Shown: one piece after another, positions 27,771 to 37,175 of the stretch | How the letters are laid out: each line of letters starts with the position of its first letter | Numbering within the stretch: position 1 is the stretch's first letter | Assembly (NCBI RefSeq): GCF_000739695.1 | Contig: NZ_BBIO01000005.1 | Span: 124,001-188,000 of the forward strand | Source of the DNA: Tepidicaulis marinus | GTDB taxonomy: Bacteria > Pseudomonadota > Alphaproteobacteria > Parvibaculales > Parvibaculaceae | Length of the DNA stretch: 64,000 nt | Direction of reading: 5' to 3' | The notes under the pieces: model-generated | The model's input: only the letters and a program-made list of their open reading frames with translations | Databases searched by the model: none | Told to the model about the DNA's origin: nothing | Made by a program: the position numbers and the translations under genes

Positions 27771-29270
27771 TCAGCCTTCTTCGATCCTGACCGCGATGAA
27801 GCGCAGGTCCCCTGCGGTCGAAACCAGAAGCAGAACCGAGCGGCGGCCCTTTTCCTGTTCCGCTTTCACCCGCTCGACCACATCGGAAGGTGATTTCACT
27901 TTTTCTTGCGCCACCTCGACGATCACATCGCCCGGCCGGATACCCTTTTCCGCCGCAGGGCCCGCCGGATCGACGGAGGTAACAAGCACACCTTCCACAT
28001 CGTCGGGCAAGTTGAAGCGGCGGCGGCTATTGGCATTCAGTTCGCCGAGCGCAAGGCCGAGCGTCAGCGTCGGCTCATTGCTCTGATCCGCGTCCGGCTT
28101 TGCCGCGCCTTCCGCTTTCGCCTCGGCTTCCTCAAGACGGCCGACTTTCACTTCAAGCGTCACCTTGTCCCCGCCGCGCAGCACGGTCGTTTCCACTTCC
28201 CTGCCGATCTTCGTATCGGCCACGATACGGGGCAGATCGCGCATGCTCGGCACATCCTTGCCGTCAAAATCGATAATGACATCGCCCGCTTGAATGCCCG
28301 CTTCTTCGGCGGGACCGCCGGGGGTGACTTCCGCCACCAGCGCGCCTTTCGCTTCATCCATGCCCAGGCTCTCGGCAATCTCGTCCGTCACGGTCTGAAT
28401 GCGCACGCCGAGCCAGCCGCGGCGCGTCTCGCCATATTCTTTCAGCTGCTCGATGACCGGCATTGCCGTTGCCGAGGGGACGGAAAAGCCGATCCCGATG
28501 GAGCCGCCCGAGGGAGAAATGATCGCGGTGTTCACGCCGATCACCTCGCCTTCGAGGTTGAAAAGCGGACCGCCGGAATTGCCCCGGTTGATGGAGGCGT
28601 CCGTCTGGATGAAATCATCGTAAGGCCCGGCGTTGATGTCGCGGTTGATCGCCGAGATGATCCCCGCCGTCACCGTGCCGCCAAGCCCGAACGGGTTGCC
28701 GATCGCCACCACCCAGTCGCCGACGCGCGCCTTGGTCGAATCGCCCATCTTCACGAAAGGCAGCGGGCGGTCGGGCTCCACCCGCAAGACGGCGACATCT
28801 GTCTTCGGGTCGCGGCCCAGAACTTCTGCCGCCAGCGTCGTGCCGTCGGAGAAATTCACCTTGATCTCATCGGCCTGCTCGATGACGTGGTTATTGGTGA
28901 TGATGATCCCATCCGGATCGATGACGAAACCGGAACCGAGCGACTGCACCTTGCGCGGGGCTTGGCCGCCCGGCTGGCGCTGCAGAAAATCTTCGAAGAA
29001 TTCGTTGAAAGGCGAGCCTTCCGGCAGACCCGGCACCGGCGCGCCCGGCGCGCCCAGTTTCAGGGTTTGCGAGGTGGAGATATTGACCACCGCCGGGGAA
29101 AGCTTTTCGGCAAGATCGGCAAAGCTCTCAGGCGCCCCGCGCGCGAACGCAGGGGCCGCATAAAGCGCCAGCATCATCGCCGTCAGCGCCGCGAGCGCGG
29201 TAAGCAGACGCATGATACCAGGCGCTGCGTCCTGCCGTCTTGCCACTGCCGAGTTTTTCAACCTTGCCAT
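27771..29270 (-). CDS. Do-family periplasmic serine protease (DegP/DegQ-like)
   Basis: The 499-residue envelope protease has an N-terminal signal region (hydrophobic core MRLLTALAALTAMMLALYAA), a trypsin-like domain and two PDZ domains (about 275-365 and 395-490). The triad is visible: His in NNHVIEQADE, Asp in KTDVAVLRVE, and Ser in RGNSGGPLFN. It degrades or refolds misfolded outer-envelope proteins. AGGAG is eight bases before the ATG at 29270; an ATG two codons earlier is possible. It follows hflK-hflC-DUF2065, a known alphaproteobacterial arrangement. Confidence 0.93.
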   Translation of the reverse strand: MARLKNSAVARRQDAAPGIMRLLTALAALTAMMLALYAAPAFARGAPESFADLAEKLSPAVVNISTSQTLKLGAPGAPVPGLPEGSPFNEFFEDFLQRQPGGQAPRKVQSLGSGFVIDPDGIIITNNHVIEQADEIKVNFSDGTTLAAEVLGRDPKTDVAVLRVEPDRPLPFVKMGDSTKARVGDWVVAIGNPFGLGGTVTAGIISAINRDINAGPYDDFIQTDASINRGNSGGPLFNLEGEVIGVNTAIISPSGGSIGIGFSVPSATAMPVIEQLKEYGETRRGWLGVRIQTVTDEIAESLGMDEAKGALVAEVTPGGPAEEAGIQAGDVIIDFDGKDVPSMRDLPRIVADTKIGREVETTVLRGGDKVTLEVKVGRLEEAEAKAEGAAKPDADQSNEPTLTLGLALGELNANSRRRFNLPDDVEGVLVTSVDPAGPAAEKGIRPGDVIVEVAQEKVKSPSDVVERVKAEQEKGRRSVLLLVSTAGDLRFIAVRIEEG

Positions 29271-29449
29271 AAACATATCTCCTGATTGCGGCACTCGTTA
29301 TACTAAGCCGCTATGCCAGCCCGGGGATAAATGGGGATATCAGAAGGGTAGACATCGGAAAGCCGAATTCGTCCCGTGCCCTTACTGGCCAGCCCCGGCC
29401 CGTTCATCTGCCCATCCTGGGACAAAATATGGACGAAATGAGGCAGAGC

Positions 29450-29635
29450 CTACCCCCTCACCAGCCAGACGATCAAAAAACCGGCACCGAGCGCCGTCAG
29501 TCCGGCAAACCGCAAGGTGGCGTCGGGCATCTCTTTCGCCCGCTCCATCATGCGCTTCACACCGCCGGGAAAGGCGGCATAAAGGGCTCCTTCCAGTGCC
29601 AGAAAGAGCCCTATTGCTGCCCATAGATCATTCAT
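29450..29635 (-). CDS. DUF2065 small membrane protein
   Basis: This 61-residue protein has two hydrophobic helices (about 5-22 and 43-60) linked by a basic segment, GGVKRMMERAKEMPD, matching the DUF2065 family usually encoded beside hflC. Its role is unknown; context suggests a link to the HflKC complex or to the Do protease. It starts 25 bases after the hflC stop. Confidence 0.85.
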   Translation of the reverse strand: MNDLWAAIGLFLALEGALYAAFPGGVKRMMERAKEMPDATLRFAGLTALGAGFLIVWLVRG

Positions 29636-29660
29636 GACCGGGCCCGATACCGAATGAGGG

Positions 29661-30557
29661 TCACCGGCTCACCTGCCCATCTTCATCCTTGAAATACCGG
29701 AAGAAGTCGGAATCGGGCGAGAGAATGAGCGTCGTGGAATCGCCCTTCAGGCCGTCCCGGTAGGCTTGCATGGACCGGTAGAAAGCGAAGAAATCCGGGT
29801 CCTGGCCGAAAGCCTGGGCGAAGGTGCGGTTCCGCTCGGCATCGCCTTCACCGCGGATGCGTTCGGCATCGCGCTGGGCTTCGGCGAGAAGCACCGTCAC
29901 ATCGCGGTCGGCGCGCGAGCGCACACGCTGGGCCGTTTCCTGGCCTTGCGCGCGGAACTCGGCCGCTTCGCGCTCACGCTCCGTGCGCATGCGCCGGTAA
30001 ATCGCTTCACTGTTTTCAGTCGGCAGGTCGGCCTGGCGGATACGCACATCCACCACTTCCACGCCGAATTCCTGTGCAGCCACATTGAACTTTTCTTCGA
30101 TCCGCTGCATGAGCTCGGCGCGCTCGTCGCGCACCAGCGCTTCCAGCGTCGCCTCACCCAAAACGTTACGCAGATTGGAGAGGAAAATCGGCTGCAGCTT
30201 GTCGCTCGCCTGACGCATATCGCGCACGGACTGATAGAATTTCAGCGCGTCGACAATGCGGTAGCGGGCAAAGGCATCCACCACCAAACGCTTCTGATCG
30301 GAGGTGATGATCACCTGTCCGCCTTCCCCGCCAACCTGACGGGCAGAGGTAAGGTTAAGAACGCGCTTGTCGATATAAACCACGTTCTGGATGAAGGGCA
30401 GTTTGAAATGCAGCCCCGGCTCGCGTTCCTGGCTCTTCACATCGCCGAACTGAATGACGAGCGCCTGCTGCGTTTCATCGACCGTATAAACGGAGGACAG
30501 CCCGATAATGATAACGGCGGCGGCAAAAATAGCCGCGGCAATTGCGCTGGCTTTCAT
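29661..30557 (-). CDS. hflC: HflC, SPFH-domain modulator of FtsH protease
   Basis: The 298-residue protein has an N-terminal membrane anchor (about 5-23), then the SPFH/band-7 domain (VDETQQALVIQFGDVKSQ onward) and a charged coiled-coil region (about 185-245). With HflK it forms the membrane cage that encloses FtsH hexamers and controls degradation of membrane proteins. Its ATG overlaps the hflK stop (TAATG). Confidence 0.95.
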   Translation of the reverse strand: MKASAIAAAIFAAAVIIIGLSSVYTVDETQQALVIQFGDVKSQEREPGLHFKLPFIQNVVYIDKRVLNLTSARQVGGEGGQVIITSDQKRLVVDAFARYRIVDALKFYQSVRDMRQASDKLQPIFLSNLRNVLGEATLEALVRDERAELMQRIEEKFNVAAQEFGVEVVDVRIRQADLPTENSEAIYRRMRTEREREAAEFRAQGQETAQRVRSRADRDVTVLLAEAQRDAERIRGEGDAERNRTFAQAFGQDPDFFAFYRSMQAYRDGLKGDSTTLILSPDSDFFRYFKDEDGQVSR

Positions 30558-31642
30558 TACTGGGCCTCCTTCTTCTGCGACGCGCCCGGCGCAAGCTGGT
30601 TCAGGGGAAGATAGGGAACGGGGCCGCTGCCACCCGCTTTGGGATCGACGACGATCTTATTCATCCCGCTCAGCACGCCTTCCATCGTCTCCAGATAGAT
30701 GCGCTTGCGCGTAATGTCCTTGGCGCTCTTGTATTCGTTATAGATCGCCAGAAAGCGGTCCGCCTGACCTTGCGCCTGAGCAACGGTCTGCTCCTTATAA
30801 GCTTCGGCAGCCTGCAAAATCTGGTCGGCTTCACCGCGCGCCCGCGGCACGACCGTATTGGCATAAGCTTCCGCCTCGTTGCGCAGCCGCTCCTGGTCGG
30901 CACGGGCGGCCTGCACATCGCGGAACGCATCTTCCACGGGCTTGGGCGGATCGACCGACTGGAGCTGCACTTCGAGCACTTCGATACCCGCGCCATAATC
31001 ATTCAGCGTGTTTTGCACCAGCTCCTGCACTTTCAGCTGCACTTCGTTACGCTGGGTGGTCAAGAGCACTTGCAGACCGGAAGAACCGACGATCTCGCGC
31101 ATGGCGCTTTCGGCCACCGCTTTGACGACCGTATCCTTGCCTTCCACGTTGAAGAGATAATCCTGGGCATCGGCGATACGCCACAACACCACGAAATCCA
31201 CATCGACGATGTTTTCATCGCCCGTAAGCATCAGGCTCTCATCGATGCTGTTCTCACCGATATTCACCCGGTTGACCTTGGTCACAGAGGGGGAATAGAC
31301 CGTCTCGATCGGATAAGGCAGCTTGAAATGCAGCCCCGGCCCCGCCGTGCGCACCGCCTCGCCGAAGCGCAGCACCACGCCCTGCTGGTCCGTATCGACC
31401 CGGTAGAAAGAGCTCCAGCCCAGAAGGCCGAGGAGAATCAGCCCGACGACGATGAAGCCGCCGCTGCTACCGCCGCCCGAAGGCAATATGCCCCGAAGCC
31501 GCTCCTGACCTTTCCGGATCAGGTCCTCCAGATCCGGCGGCTCCTGCCCGCCCCGGCCGCCGCCGGAAGGAGGTTGACCCCAAGGCCCACGATTGCCGCC
31601 ATTTTGCCAGCCACCGCCGCCGCTCTGATTGTTCCAGGGCAT
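30557..31642 (-). CDS. hflK: HflK, SPFH-domain modulator of FtsH protease
   Basis: This 361-residue protein has the glycine- and tryptophan-rich cytoplasmic N-terminus typical of HflK (about 1-50, SGGGGWQNGG), a membrane helix (about 64-82) and the band-7 domain (VDTDQQGVVLRFGEA onward), then an Ala/Glu-rich coiled coil. It heads the hflK-hflC-DUF2065-protease cluster. The gap 31643-31829 separates it from the divergent Mrp gene and should hold both promoters. Confidence 0.95.
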   Translation of the reverse strand: MPWNNQSGGGGWQNGGNRGPWGQPPSGGGRGGQEPPDLEDLIRKGQERLRGILPSGGGSSGGFIVVGLILLGLLGWSSFYRVDTDQQGVVLRFGEAVRTAGPGLHFKLPYPIETVYSPSVTKVNRVNIGENSIDESLMLTGDENIVDVDFVVLWRIADAQDYLFNVEGKDTVVKAVAESAMREIVGSSGLQVLLTTQRNEVQLKVQELVQNTLNDYGAGIEVLEVQLQSVDPPKPVEDAFRDVQAARADQERLRNEAEAYANTVVPRARGEADQILQAAEAYKEQTVAQAQGQADRFLAIYNEYKSAKDITRKRIYLETMEGVLSGMNKIVVDPKAGGSGPVPYLPLNQLAPGASQKKEAQ

Positions 31643-31829
31643 TCAGCTCTTCCCTTAATGTTGCGCTGTCGGTTCCGTTCGCTTGCCGCGCCCGGCCGCT
31701 TTGAGGGCGCCGGACCGCACAAATTCTTATGCTGCCTTTGGAAAAAGGCCTTGAGGGGTTATATGACAGGCAGGCCACCCGCGCAATCATACCCCCTTCA
31801 GGGATATAGGAAGAGGACCGGCAATATCC

Positions 31830-32948
31830 ATGTCTGTAACAAGGGAAGACGTTCTAAAAGCCCTCTCGGCCGTGACCGAACCCGAAACCGGTAAAGACGT
31901 CGTGAGCGCGGGCATCGTGCAAGGGGTCGTCGTCAAGAACGGCAATATCGGTTTCTCCCTCGAAATCGACCCGAAAGAAGCCGAGGCGAAAGAGCCGCTG
32001 CGCCGGGCCTGCGAAGAAGCGGTCAAACAGATCAAGGGCGTTCTTTCCGTGACCGCCGTTCTGACTGCCCATAGCGACACGCCGTCCTCCTCCCGCCCCG
32101 CGCCCGCCGCGCCGAAGCGCGCGCCCTCCGCGCAAGCCGGCCCGCAAAACATTCCCGGCGTCAAAGCCATTGTGGCGGTCGCAAGCGGCAAGGGCGGCGT
32201 CGGCAAATCGACGCTCGCCGTCAACCTTGCCCTGGCGCTCGGCCATCTCGGCATGAAGGTCGGCCTGTTGGATGCGGATATTTACGGGCCCTCCGTGCCG
32301 CGCATGATGGGTCTTTCCGGCAAACCGCAAGTGAGCAAAGAAAAGAAACTCCTGCCGCTCGAAGCCTACGGCATCAAGACCATGTCGATCGGTTACATGG
32401 TCGATGACAGCACCGCCATGATCTGGCGCGGACCGATGGTGCAATCGGCGCTGACGCAAATGATGAGCGAGGTCGATTGGGGCGAGCTCGATGTGCTGAT
32501 CGTGGACTTTCCCCCCGGCACGGGCGATGCGCAGCTGACCATGGTGCAGCGGGTGCCGCTCGCCGGCGCCGTCATTGTGTCGACGCCGCAGGAAATCGCG
32601 CTGATGGATGCGCGCCGCGGCATTGCCATGTTCGAAAAAACCCATGTGCCCGTGTTCGGCATCGTGCAGAACATGGCCTATTACGAAGCGCCGGGCTCTG
32701 GCGAGAAGACCTATATTTTCGGGGAAGGCGGCGCAAAACGCGTGGCCGAGGAACTGCACGCCGACTTCCTGGGCGATGTGCCGCTCGTGCCGGAAATCCG
32801 CGCGGGCATGGATGAGGGCAAGCCCATCGTTGCCACCGATCCGGGCAGCAAGGCGGCCGCCCCCTTCATGGATATCGCAACGCGCCTGGCCGCCAAACTT
32901 TATGAGGAAGGCGGCACGAAGAAGCCGCCGAAGATTTCCATTTCATGA
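31830..32948 (+). CDS. Mrp/ApbC-family P-loop ATPase, iron-sulfur cluster carrier
   Basis: The 372-residue protein has a DUF59/MIP18 domain (about 1-85), a linker rich in Ala/Pro/Ser, and the ATPase with deviant Walker A GKGGVGKSTLAVNLA (about 121-135). In most family members a CxxC pair for the bridging cluster follows NM[SA]; here the segment reads NMAYYEAPGSGEKTYIFG with no cysteine. The loss fits some alphaproteobacterial relatives as I recall them. It probably assists Fe-S protein maturation. The promoter region is shared with divergent hflK. Confidence 0.9.
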   Translation: MSVTREDVLKALSAVTEPETGKDVVSAGIVQGVVVKNGNIGFSLEIDPKEAEAKEPLRRACEEAVKQIKGVLSVTAVLTAHSDTPSSSRPAPAAPKRAPSAQAGPQNIPGVKAIVAVASGKGGVGKSTLAVNLALALGHLGMKVGLLDADIYGPSVPRMMGLSGKPQVSKEKKLLPLEAYGIKTMSIGYMVDDSTAMIWRGPMVQSALTQMMSEVDWGELDVLIVDFPPGTGDAQLTMVQRVPLAGAVIVSTPQEIALMDARRGIAMFEKTHVPVFGIVQNMAYYEAPGSGEKTYIFGEGGAKRVAEELHADFLGDVPLVPEIRAGMDEGKPIVATDPGSKAAAPFMDIATRLAAKLYEEGGTKKPPKISIS

Positions 32949-33018
32949 AGCGCGCCTGCGCAAAAGAAAACGGCCGGTCCCGCAAAGGACAGGCCGCTTC
33001 GTTTTATGGCCCGAAGGA

Positions 33019-33360
33019 TCAGCGCCCTTCTTCGAGCGATGCCGTTTCGGTCACGCCCGCCGGGTTCGTCAGCTCCCACGTATCGCCCACGGAACGGCTT
33101 TCGGCCGAAGTGCAGTAAGGCTCGTTCTCGCCGGACGTGAAGCAAACCTCCTCGCCCTTCATTTCCCAGGTGCCGTCAACAGTGGTGCCGTCGGCCAGCG
33201 TCTGGCTATAGGTGCCGTCTTCATTGATATGCACCTGGCGCTCGCCGCTTTCCGGATTATTCACGACCACGGTATTGCCGTAGAAACTGGCCATCGGGTC
33301 GGCCATGGCAATGCCGGTCATGGACGCAAACGCAAACACAAGAGCTACGATGAAACGCAT
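33019..33360 (-). CDS. Small secreted protein of unknown function
   Basis: The 113-residue protein has a signal peptide (MRFIVALVFAFASMTGIAMA, probable cleavage after residue 20) and a mature part of about 90 residues, acidic, with two cysteines (EEVCFTSGENEPYCTS) that could form a disulfide. Repeated Gly-Thr-Tyr/Trp beta-strand patterns (DGTYSQTLADGTTVDGTW) suggest a small beta-barrel. A strong GAGGAGG precedes the ATG. I do not recognise a named family. Confidence 0.8.
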   Translation of the reverse strand: MRFIVALVFAFASMTGIAMADPMASFYGNTVVVNNPESGERQVHINEDGTYSQTLADGTTVDGTWEMKGEEVCFTSGENEPYCTSAESRSVGDTWELTNPAGVTETASLEEGR

Positions 33361-33485
33361 CTCTTTCCTCCTCGGTTATCCTGGATTTCCCCCAAAAACG
33401 CCGTGCATGCTGACATGCGTTAACCATAAGGACAAGAGCAAATCTGCACCCGGATGAAACAAATCCGGGCGCAGAGTTTTCTGGC

Positions 33486-34403
33486 TTACTTGTTGTGGAA
33501 GTTGAGCGGCAGCCCGGCACGCGGCCAGGTGCATTTCACAAGCCGCCCCGTGGAGGACAGCGTCAGATACGCCGTCTTCAGATCCTTGCCGCCGAAACAG
33601 ATATTCGTGGTGATGAAATCGCCGGTCGCAAAATGCTCGATCTTCGAGCCGTCGGGCGAAATGGATGTAATACCGCCATTGAAGATCGTCGCGACACAGA
33701 CATTGCCTTGCGCATCGACCGCCAGCGAGTCGAAGAAATTGAGCCCCTGCGGCGCGCCGACGAAATTGCCCGGCAAAGGCCCGTCGCTTTTCTTGATGAC
33801 GCCCGGCTTTTCGATGTCGAAGCCCCAAAGCCGGCCCGGCACCGTGTCGGCGACATAAACCGTCTTTTCATCCGGCGAGAGGCCAACCCCGTTCGGGCTT
33901 TCAAGCGGAAACACCGCTTCGGTGATCATCGAGCCGTCGGGCTTTGCATAATAAAGCGCGCCGCGGTCCTTGATGCGCCCGCGCGACTTGCCAAGATCGG
34001 TGAACCAGAAACCGCCCTCCTTGTCGAAGACGATATCGTTCGGCCCGTTCAAGGGACTGCCGTCGCATTCGGTGTAAAGCGTATCGACTTTTCCGGTCGC
34101 AAGATCGACGCGCTCGATGCGCCCGCCCGAATAATCCGGCGCGATGTCGCCCGGAATGGTCAACCCGTCCCGGTGATGCCATTCGAAGCCGCCATTGTTG
34201 CAAACATAAACCGCGCCGTCCGGCCCGATCGCCGCCCCGTTCGGCCCGCCACCAAGATCGGCGATGACTTCCACTTTGCCGTCTTCGCTGACGCGGCTGA
34301 GCGTGCCCCGCTCGATTTCCACCAGAATGACGCTGCCATCATCCATGGCGATCGGCCCTTCGGGAAATTTCAGACCGCTGGCAATTTCTTCCATCTCGAG
34401 CAT
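33486..34403 (-). CDS. SMP-30/gluconolactonase/LRE-family protein
   Basis: This is a 305-residue six-bladed beta-propeller of the SMP-30 type, a calcium- or zinc-dependent lactonase. Signature parts are ASGLKFPEGPIAM near the N-terminus (metal Glu), NGPNDIVFDKEGGFWFTDLG in the centre (metal Asn), and SPNGVGLSPDEKTVYVADT (metal Asn/Asp). The substrate is unknown; aldonolactones are typical for the family. It lies downstream of frmA-fghA on the same strand but is separated by 152 bases and a palindromic repeat. Confidence 0.87.
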   Translation of the reverse strand: MLEMEEIASGLKFPEGPIAMDDGSVILVEIERGTLSRVSEDGKVEVIADLGGGPNGAAIGPDGAVYVCNNGGFEWHHRDGLTIPGDIAPDYSGGRIERVDLATGKVDTLYTECDGSPLNGPNDIVFDKEGGFWFTDLGKSRGRIKDRGALYYAKPDGSMITEAVFPLESPNGVGLSPDEKTVYVADTVPGRLWGFDIEKPGVIKKSDGPLPGNFVGAPQGLNFFDSLAVDAQGNVCVATIFNGGITSISPDGSKIEHFATGDFITTNICFGGKDLKTAYLTLSSTGRLVKCTWPRAGLPLNFHNK

Positions 34404-34496
34404 GAAGCCCTCCCTGAAGTTGTGTTTATGGGAGGCATTCTGTCAGGCCGCTGCGCCGATGACTAGGGGAGCGCTGCGCGCATCACTTTCCCCACC

Positions 34497-34525
34497 GTCA
34501 CCCCGGGCTCGTCCCGGGGTCCATA
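34497..34525. repeat. Intergenic palindromic repeat (copy 5)
   Basis: A single copy of the GTCACCCCGGGCTCGTCCCG-type palindrome followed by GGGTCCATA lies between the SMP-30 gene and fghA. It is nearly identical to copies at 17110-17205. Confidence 0.8.
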
Positions 34526-34555
34526 CGGCCTATCCCCATGCCGCAGCATGAGAGT

Positions 34556-35398
34556 TCAGCTCAGCCGCACCCGGTGAAATTCCAGATGATCTTCGATGAA
34601 GGACTGAATGAAGAAATAAGAATGATCATAACCTTCCTGCCGGCGCAGGATGAGGCGCTGGCCGGCCTTCTCGCACGCTTCCTCGAAAAGCTCGGGCTTT
34701 AGTTGCTCGTCGAGAAACCCGTCCGCCATCCCCTGATCGATGAGAATTTCATCGAAGGCGTAGCGCGCCGCGCCGCTTTCCATCAAAAGCGCCGCATCAT
34801 GGGCGGCCCAGGCAGCCCGGTCCTTGCCGAGATAGGCGCTGAACGCTTTCTCCCCCCAGGGACAGCGCGCCGGGGAGACGATAGGTGCAAAGGCGGAGAC
34901 AGAACGGAAGAGATCCGGATGTTTCAGTGCAAGCGTCAGTGCGCCGTGCCCGCCCATGGAATGACCGGAGATCCCGCGCCGTTCCATATCGAGCGGAAAG
35001 TTCGCGCTCAGCACATCCTGCAGATCGCGAGTGATGTAGCTTTCCATCTTGAAATGCGCCGCCCAGGGCGCCTCACGCGCATCGAGATAAAAGCCCGCGC
35101 CTTGGCCAAGATCATAGGCCTCGTCATTGGCGACGCCTTCGCCGCGCGGGCTCGTATCGGGCGCGGCAATGGCAAGACCAAGTTCGCTTGCTTTACGGTA
35201 CGCACCCGCCTTCGTAGTGAAATTGTCTTCCGTGCAGGTGAGGCCCGACAGCCAGATAAGCAGCGGGAACGGTCCCTCCCCCTCCGGCAGGAAAAGCGAA
35301 AAGCGCATGGGCGTGCCCGTCGCCGCCGAACCGTGGCGGCAAATGAGAACGCGCCCGCCGAAACAGCGGTGCTCTTCGAGAATTTCCAGATCGCTCAT
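34556..35398 (-). CDS. fghA: S-formylglutathione hydrolase
   Basis: This 280-residue alpha/beta hydrolase of the esterase-D type hydrolyses S-formylglutathione to formate and glutathione. The nucleophile elbow SGHSMGGHGALTL and N-terminal LSGLTCTEDNFTTKAGA are diagnostic; the closing histidine lies in QEGYDHSYFFIQSF. The ATG overlaps the frmA stop by one base, so the two enzymes of formaldehyde detoxification are made together. Confidence 0.95.
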   Translation of the reverse strand: MSDLEILEEHRCFGGRVLICRHGSAATGTPMRFSLFLPEGEGPFPLLIWLSGLTCTEDNFTTKAGAYRKASELGLAIAAPDTSPRGEGVANDEAYDLGQGAGFYLDAREAPWAAHFKMESYITRDLQDVLSANFPLDMERRGISGHSMGGHGALTLALKHPDLFRSVSAFAPIVSPARCPWGEKAFSAYLGKDRAAWAAHDAALLMESGAARYAFDEILIDQGMADGFLDEQLKPELFEEACEKAGQRLILRRQEGYDHSYFFIQSFIEDHLEFHRVRLS

Positions 35399-36507
35399 CA
35401 GTAAACCACGACGGAACGGATGGAACGGCCCTCATGCATGAGATCGAAGCCTTTGTTGATCTCCTCGAGCGGCATCGTGTGGGTGATGAGATCGTCGATA
35501 TTGATTTTGCCGTCCATATACCAATCGACGATCTTGGGCACGTCCGTGCGCCCGCGCGCCCCGCCAAAGGCCGAGCCTTTCCAGGTCCGCCCCGTGACGA
35601 GCTGGAAGGGCCGCGTCGAAATTTCCTGGCCCGCGCCCGCAACGCCGATGATAACGCTCTCGCCCCAGCCCTTGTGACAGCATTCGAGCGCCTGGCGCAT
35701 CGTGTCCGTGCGCCCGATACATTCAAAGCTCCAATCCGCGCCGCCGCCCGTCAGTTCCACGAGATGGGCGACAAGATCGCCGCTGACCTCTTTCGGGTTG
35801 ACGAAATCGGTCATGCCGAATTTTTCGGCGAGCGGCTTTTTTGCCGGATTGATATCGACGCCGACGATCTGATCCGCGCCCACCATCCGCGCGCCCTGAA
35901 TGACATTGAGCCCGATGCCGCCGAGCCCGAAAACGACGACCCGCGCGCCCGGCGTCACCTTGGCGGTGTTGACCACCGCGCCGATGCCGGTCGTCACGCC
36001 GCAGCCGATATAGCAAACCTTGTCGAAAGGCGCGTCTTTACGGATTTTCGCCAGCGCGATTTCCGGCAGCACCGTGTAATTGGCAAAGGTCGAGCAGCCC
36101 ATGTAATGAAAGATGGGCTTGCCCTTATAGGAAAAGCGGCTCGTGCCGTCCGGCATCAGGCCCTGCCCCTGCGTCGTGCGGATAGCCTGGCAGAGATTGG
36201 TTTTGGGGTTGAGGCAATAATCGCACTCCCGGCACTCGGGCGTATAAAGCGGGATGACGTGATCGCCCGGCTTTAGCGAGGTCACGCCCGGCCCGCACTC
36301 GGCGACGACGCCTGCCCCTTCATGGCCGAAGATGGAAGGGAAAAGCCCTTCCGGGTCCTCGCCCGAAAGCGTGAAGGCATCTGTGTGGCAAATGCCGCTC
36401 GCCTTGATCTCCACCAGAACTTCGCCGGCTTTCGGCCCTTCCAGTTGAACCGTCTCGATCTCAAGCGGTTTTCCGGCTTCGAAAGCGACTGCCGCACGCA
36501 CGTCCAT
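35398..36507 (-). CDS. frmA: S-(hydroxymethyl)glutathione dehydrogenase (class III alcohol dehydrogenase)
   Basis: The 369-residue zinc alcohol dehydrogenase oxidises the glutathione adduct of formaldehyde. Catalytic zinc ligands are seen in [13 protein letters not shown] and FGHEGAGVV; structural-zinc cysteines are in [16 protein letters not shown]; the NAD loop is [15 protein letters not shown]. Length and motifs are those of glutathione-dependent enzymes. GGGAG precedes the ATG. It is the first gene of a two-gene operon with fghA; formate produced could feed PurT. Confidence 0.95.
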   Translation of the reverse strand: MDVRAAVAFEAGKPLEIETVQLEGPKAGEVLVEIKASGICHTDAFTLSGEDPEGLFPSIFGHEGAGVVAECGPGVTSLKPGDHVIPLYTPECRECDYCLNPKTNLCQAIRTTQGQGLMPDGTSRFSYKGKPIFHYMGCSTFANYTVLPEIALAKIRKDAPFDKVCYIGCGVTTGIGAVVNTAKVTPGARVVVFGLGGIGLNVIQGARMVGADQIVGVDINPAKKPLAEKFGMTDFVNPKEVSGDLVAHLVELTGGGADWSFECIGRTDTMRQALECCHKGWGESVIIGVAGAGQEISTRPFQLVTGRTWKGSAFGGARGRTDVPKIVDWYMDGKINIDDLITHTMPLEEINKGFDLMHEGRSIRSVVVY

Positions 36508-36625
36508 GGGGGCTCTCCCTGATTGGGTTTTAATTCTGGCTGGGTTCTGATTCCGGCGGGCATTGTCGGCAGCCAGCCCTCAACATGCAAGGCCGGGTCT
36601 TGGGCAAAGAGGCGAAAAACGCGTG

Positions 36626-37024
36626 CTACCAGACCGTCTCGAAACTTTCTTCCAGATAACCGAGCCAGCTCTCCACCCGGTACTTGTTGCCGCCGAAATC
36701 GGGCAGCGCCGTTTCGGAGCGCGAATAAATGGCGATGCTGGATTTGCCCTCGCCTTCCGCGCAGGCCTGGAAGGTCACGATCTCGGGCAGATTGAGAAAG
36801 AAGGAGCGCTGCACATAAGTGTGCTGCCCCTCGTCTCTGTCCTGCAGCCGCTCGACCATGCCGGGCTCGAGCTTGATGAGCCGGAGAAGCCGTTCCTCGA
36901 GCGCTTCGGGCGGCGCGCTGAAAACAGGGGAATAGCGATGCGGCACCGCCGCCTGACACAGGCCCTGAGGCGCGACGAGATAATGGCTGGCGGCGAAAGG
37001 AAGGGTCAGTGTTTCAAATTTCAT
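36626..37024 (-). CDS. DUF1499-family protein (copy 1)
   Basis: This 132-residue protein ends with the family pattern IAIYSRSETALPDFGGNKYRVESWL, as in DUF1499 proteins. It includes LVAPQGLCQAAVPHRYSPVF near the N-terminus. It is a diverged tandem copy of the next gene (37176-37574), with the same length and block order. No signal peptide or catalytic motif is evident. Function unknown. Confidence 0.75.
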   Translation of the reverse strand: MKFETLTLPFAASHYLVAPQGLCQAAVPHRYSPVFSAPPEALEERLLRLIKLEPGMVERLQDRDEGQHTYVQRSFFLNLPEIVTFQACAEGEGKSSIAIYSRSETALPDFGGNKYRVESWLGYLEESFETVW

Positions 37025-37175
37025 GGGGCACGCGCTCTTGTTTAAAGGCGCGGCAGGCCACCACGAACTGCCGGATCTGTTGCGGAAACTCTATCTACGC
37101 ACACGTTACGCACTGATACCTAGCACTGCTACCCGCGCTCTTAATGCGGCGCTTGTCCCAGCCGATGCGGACCTC

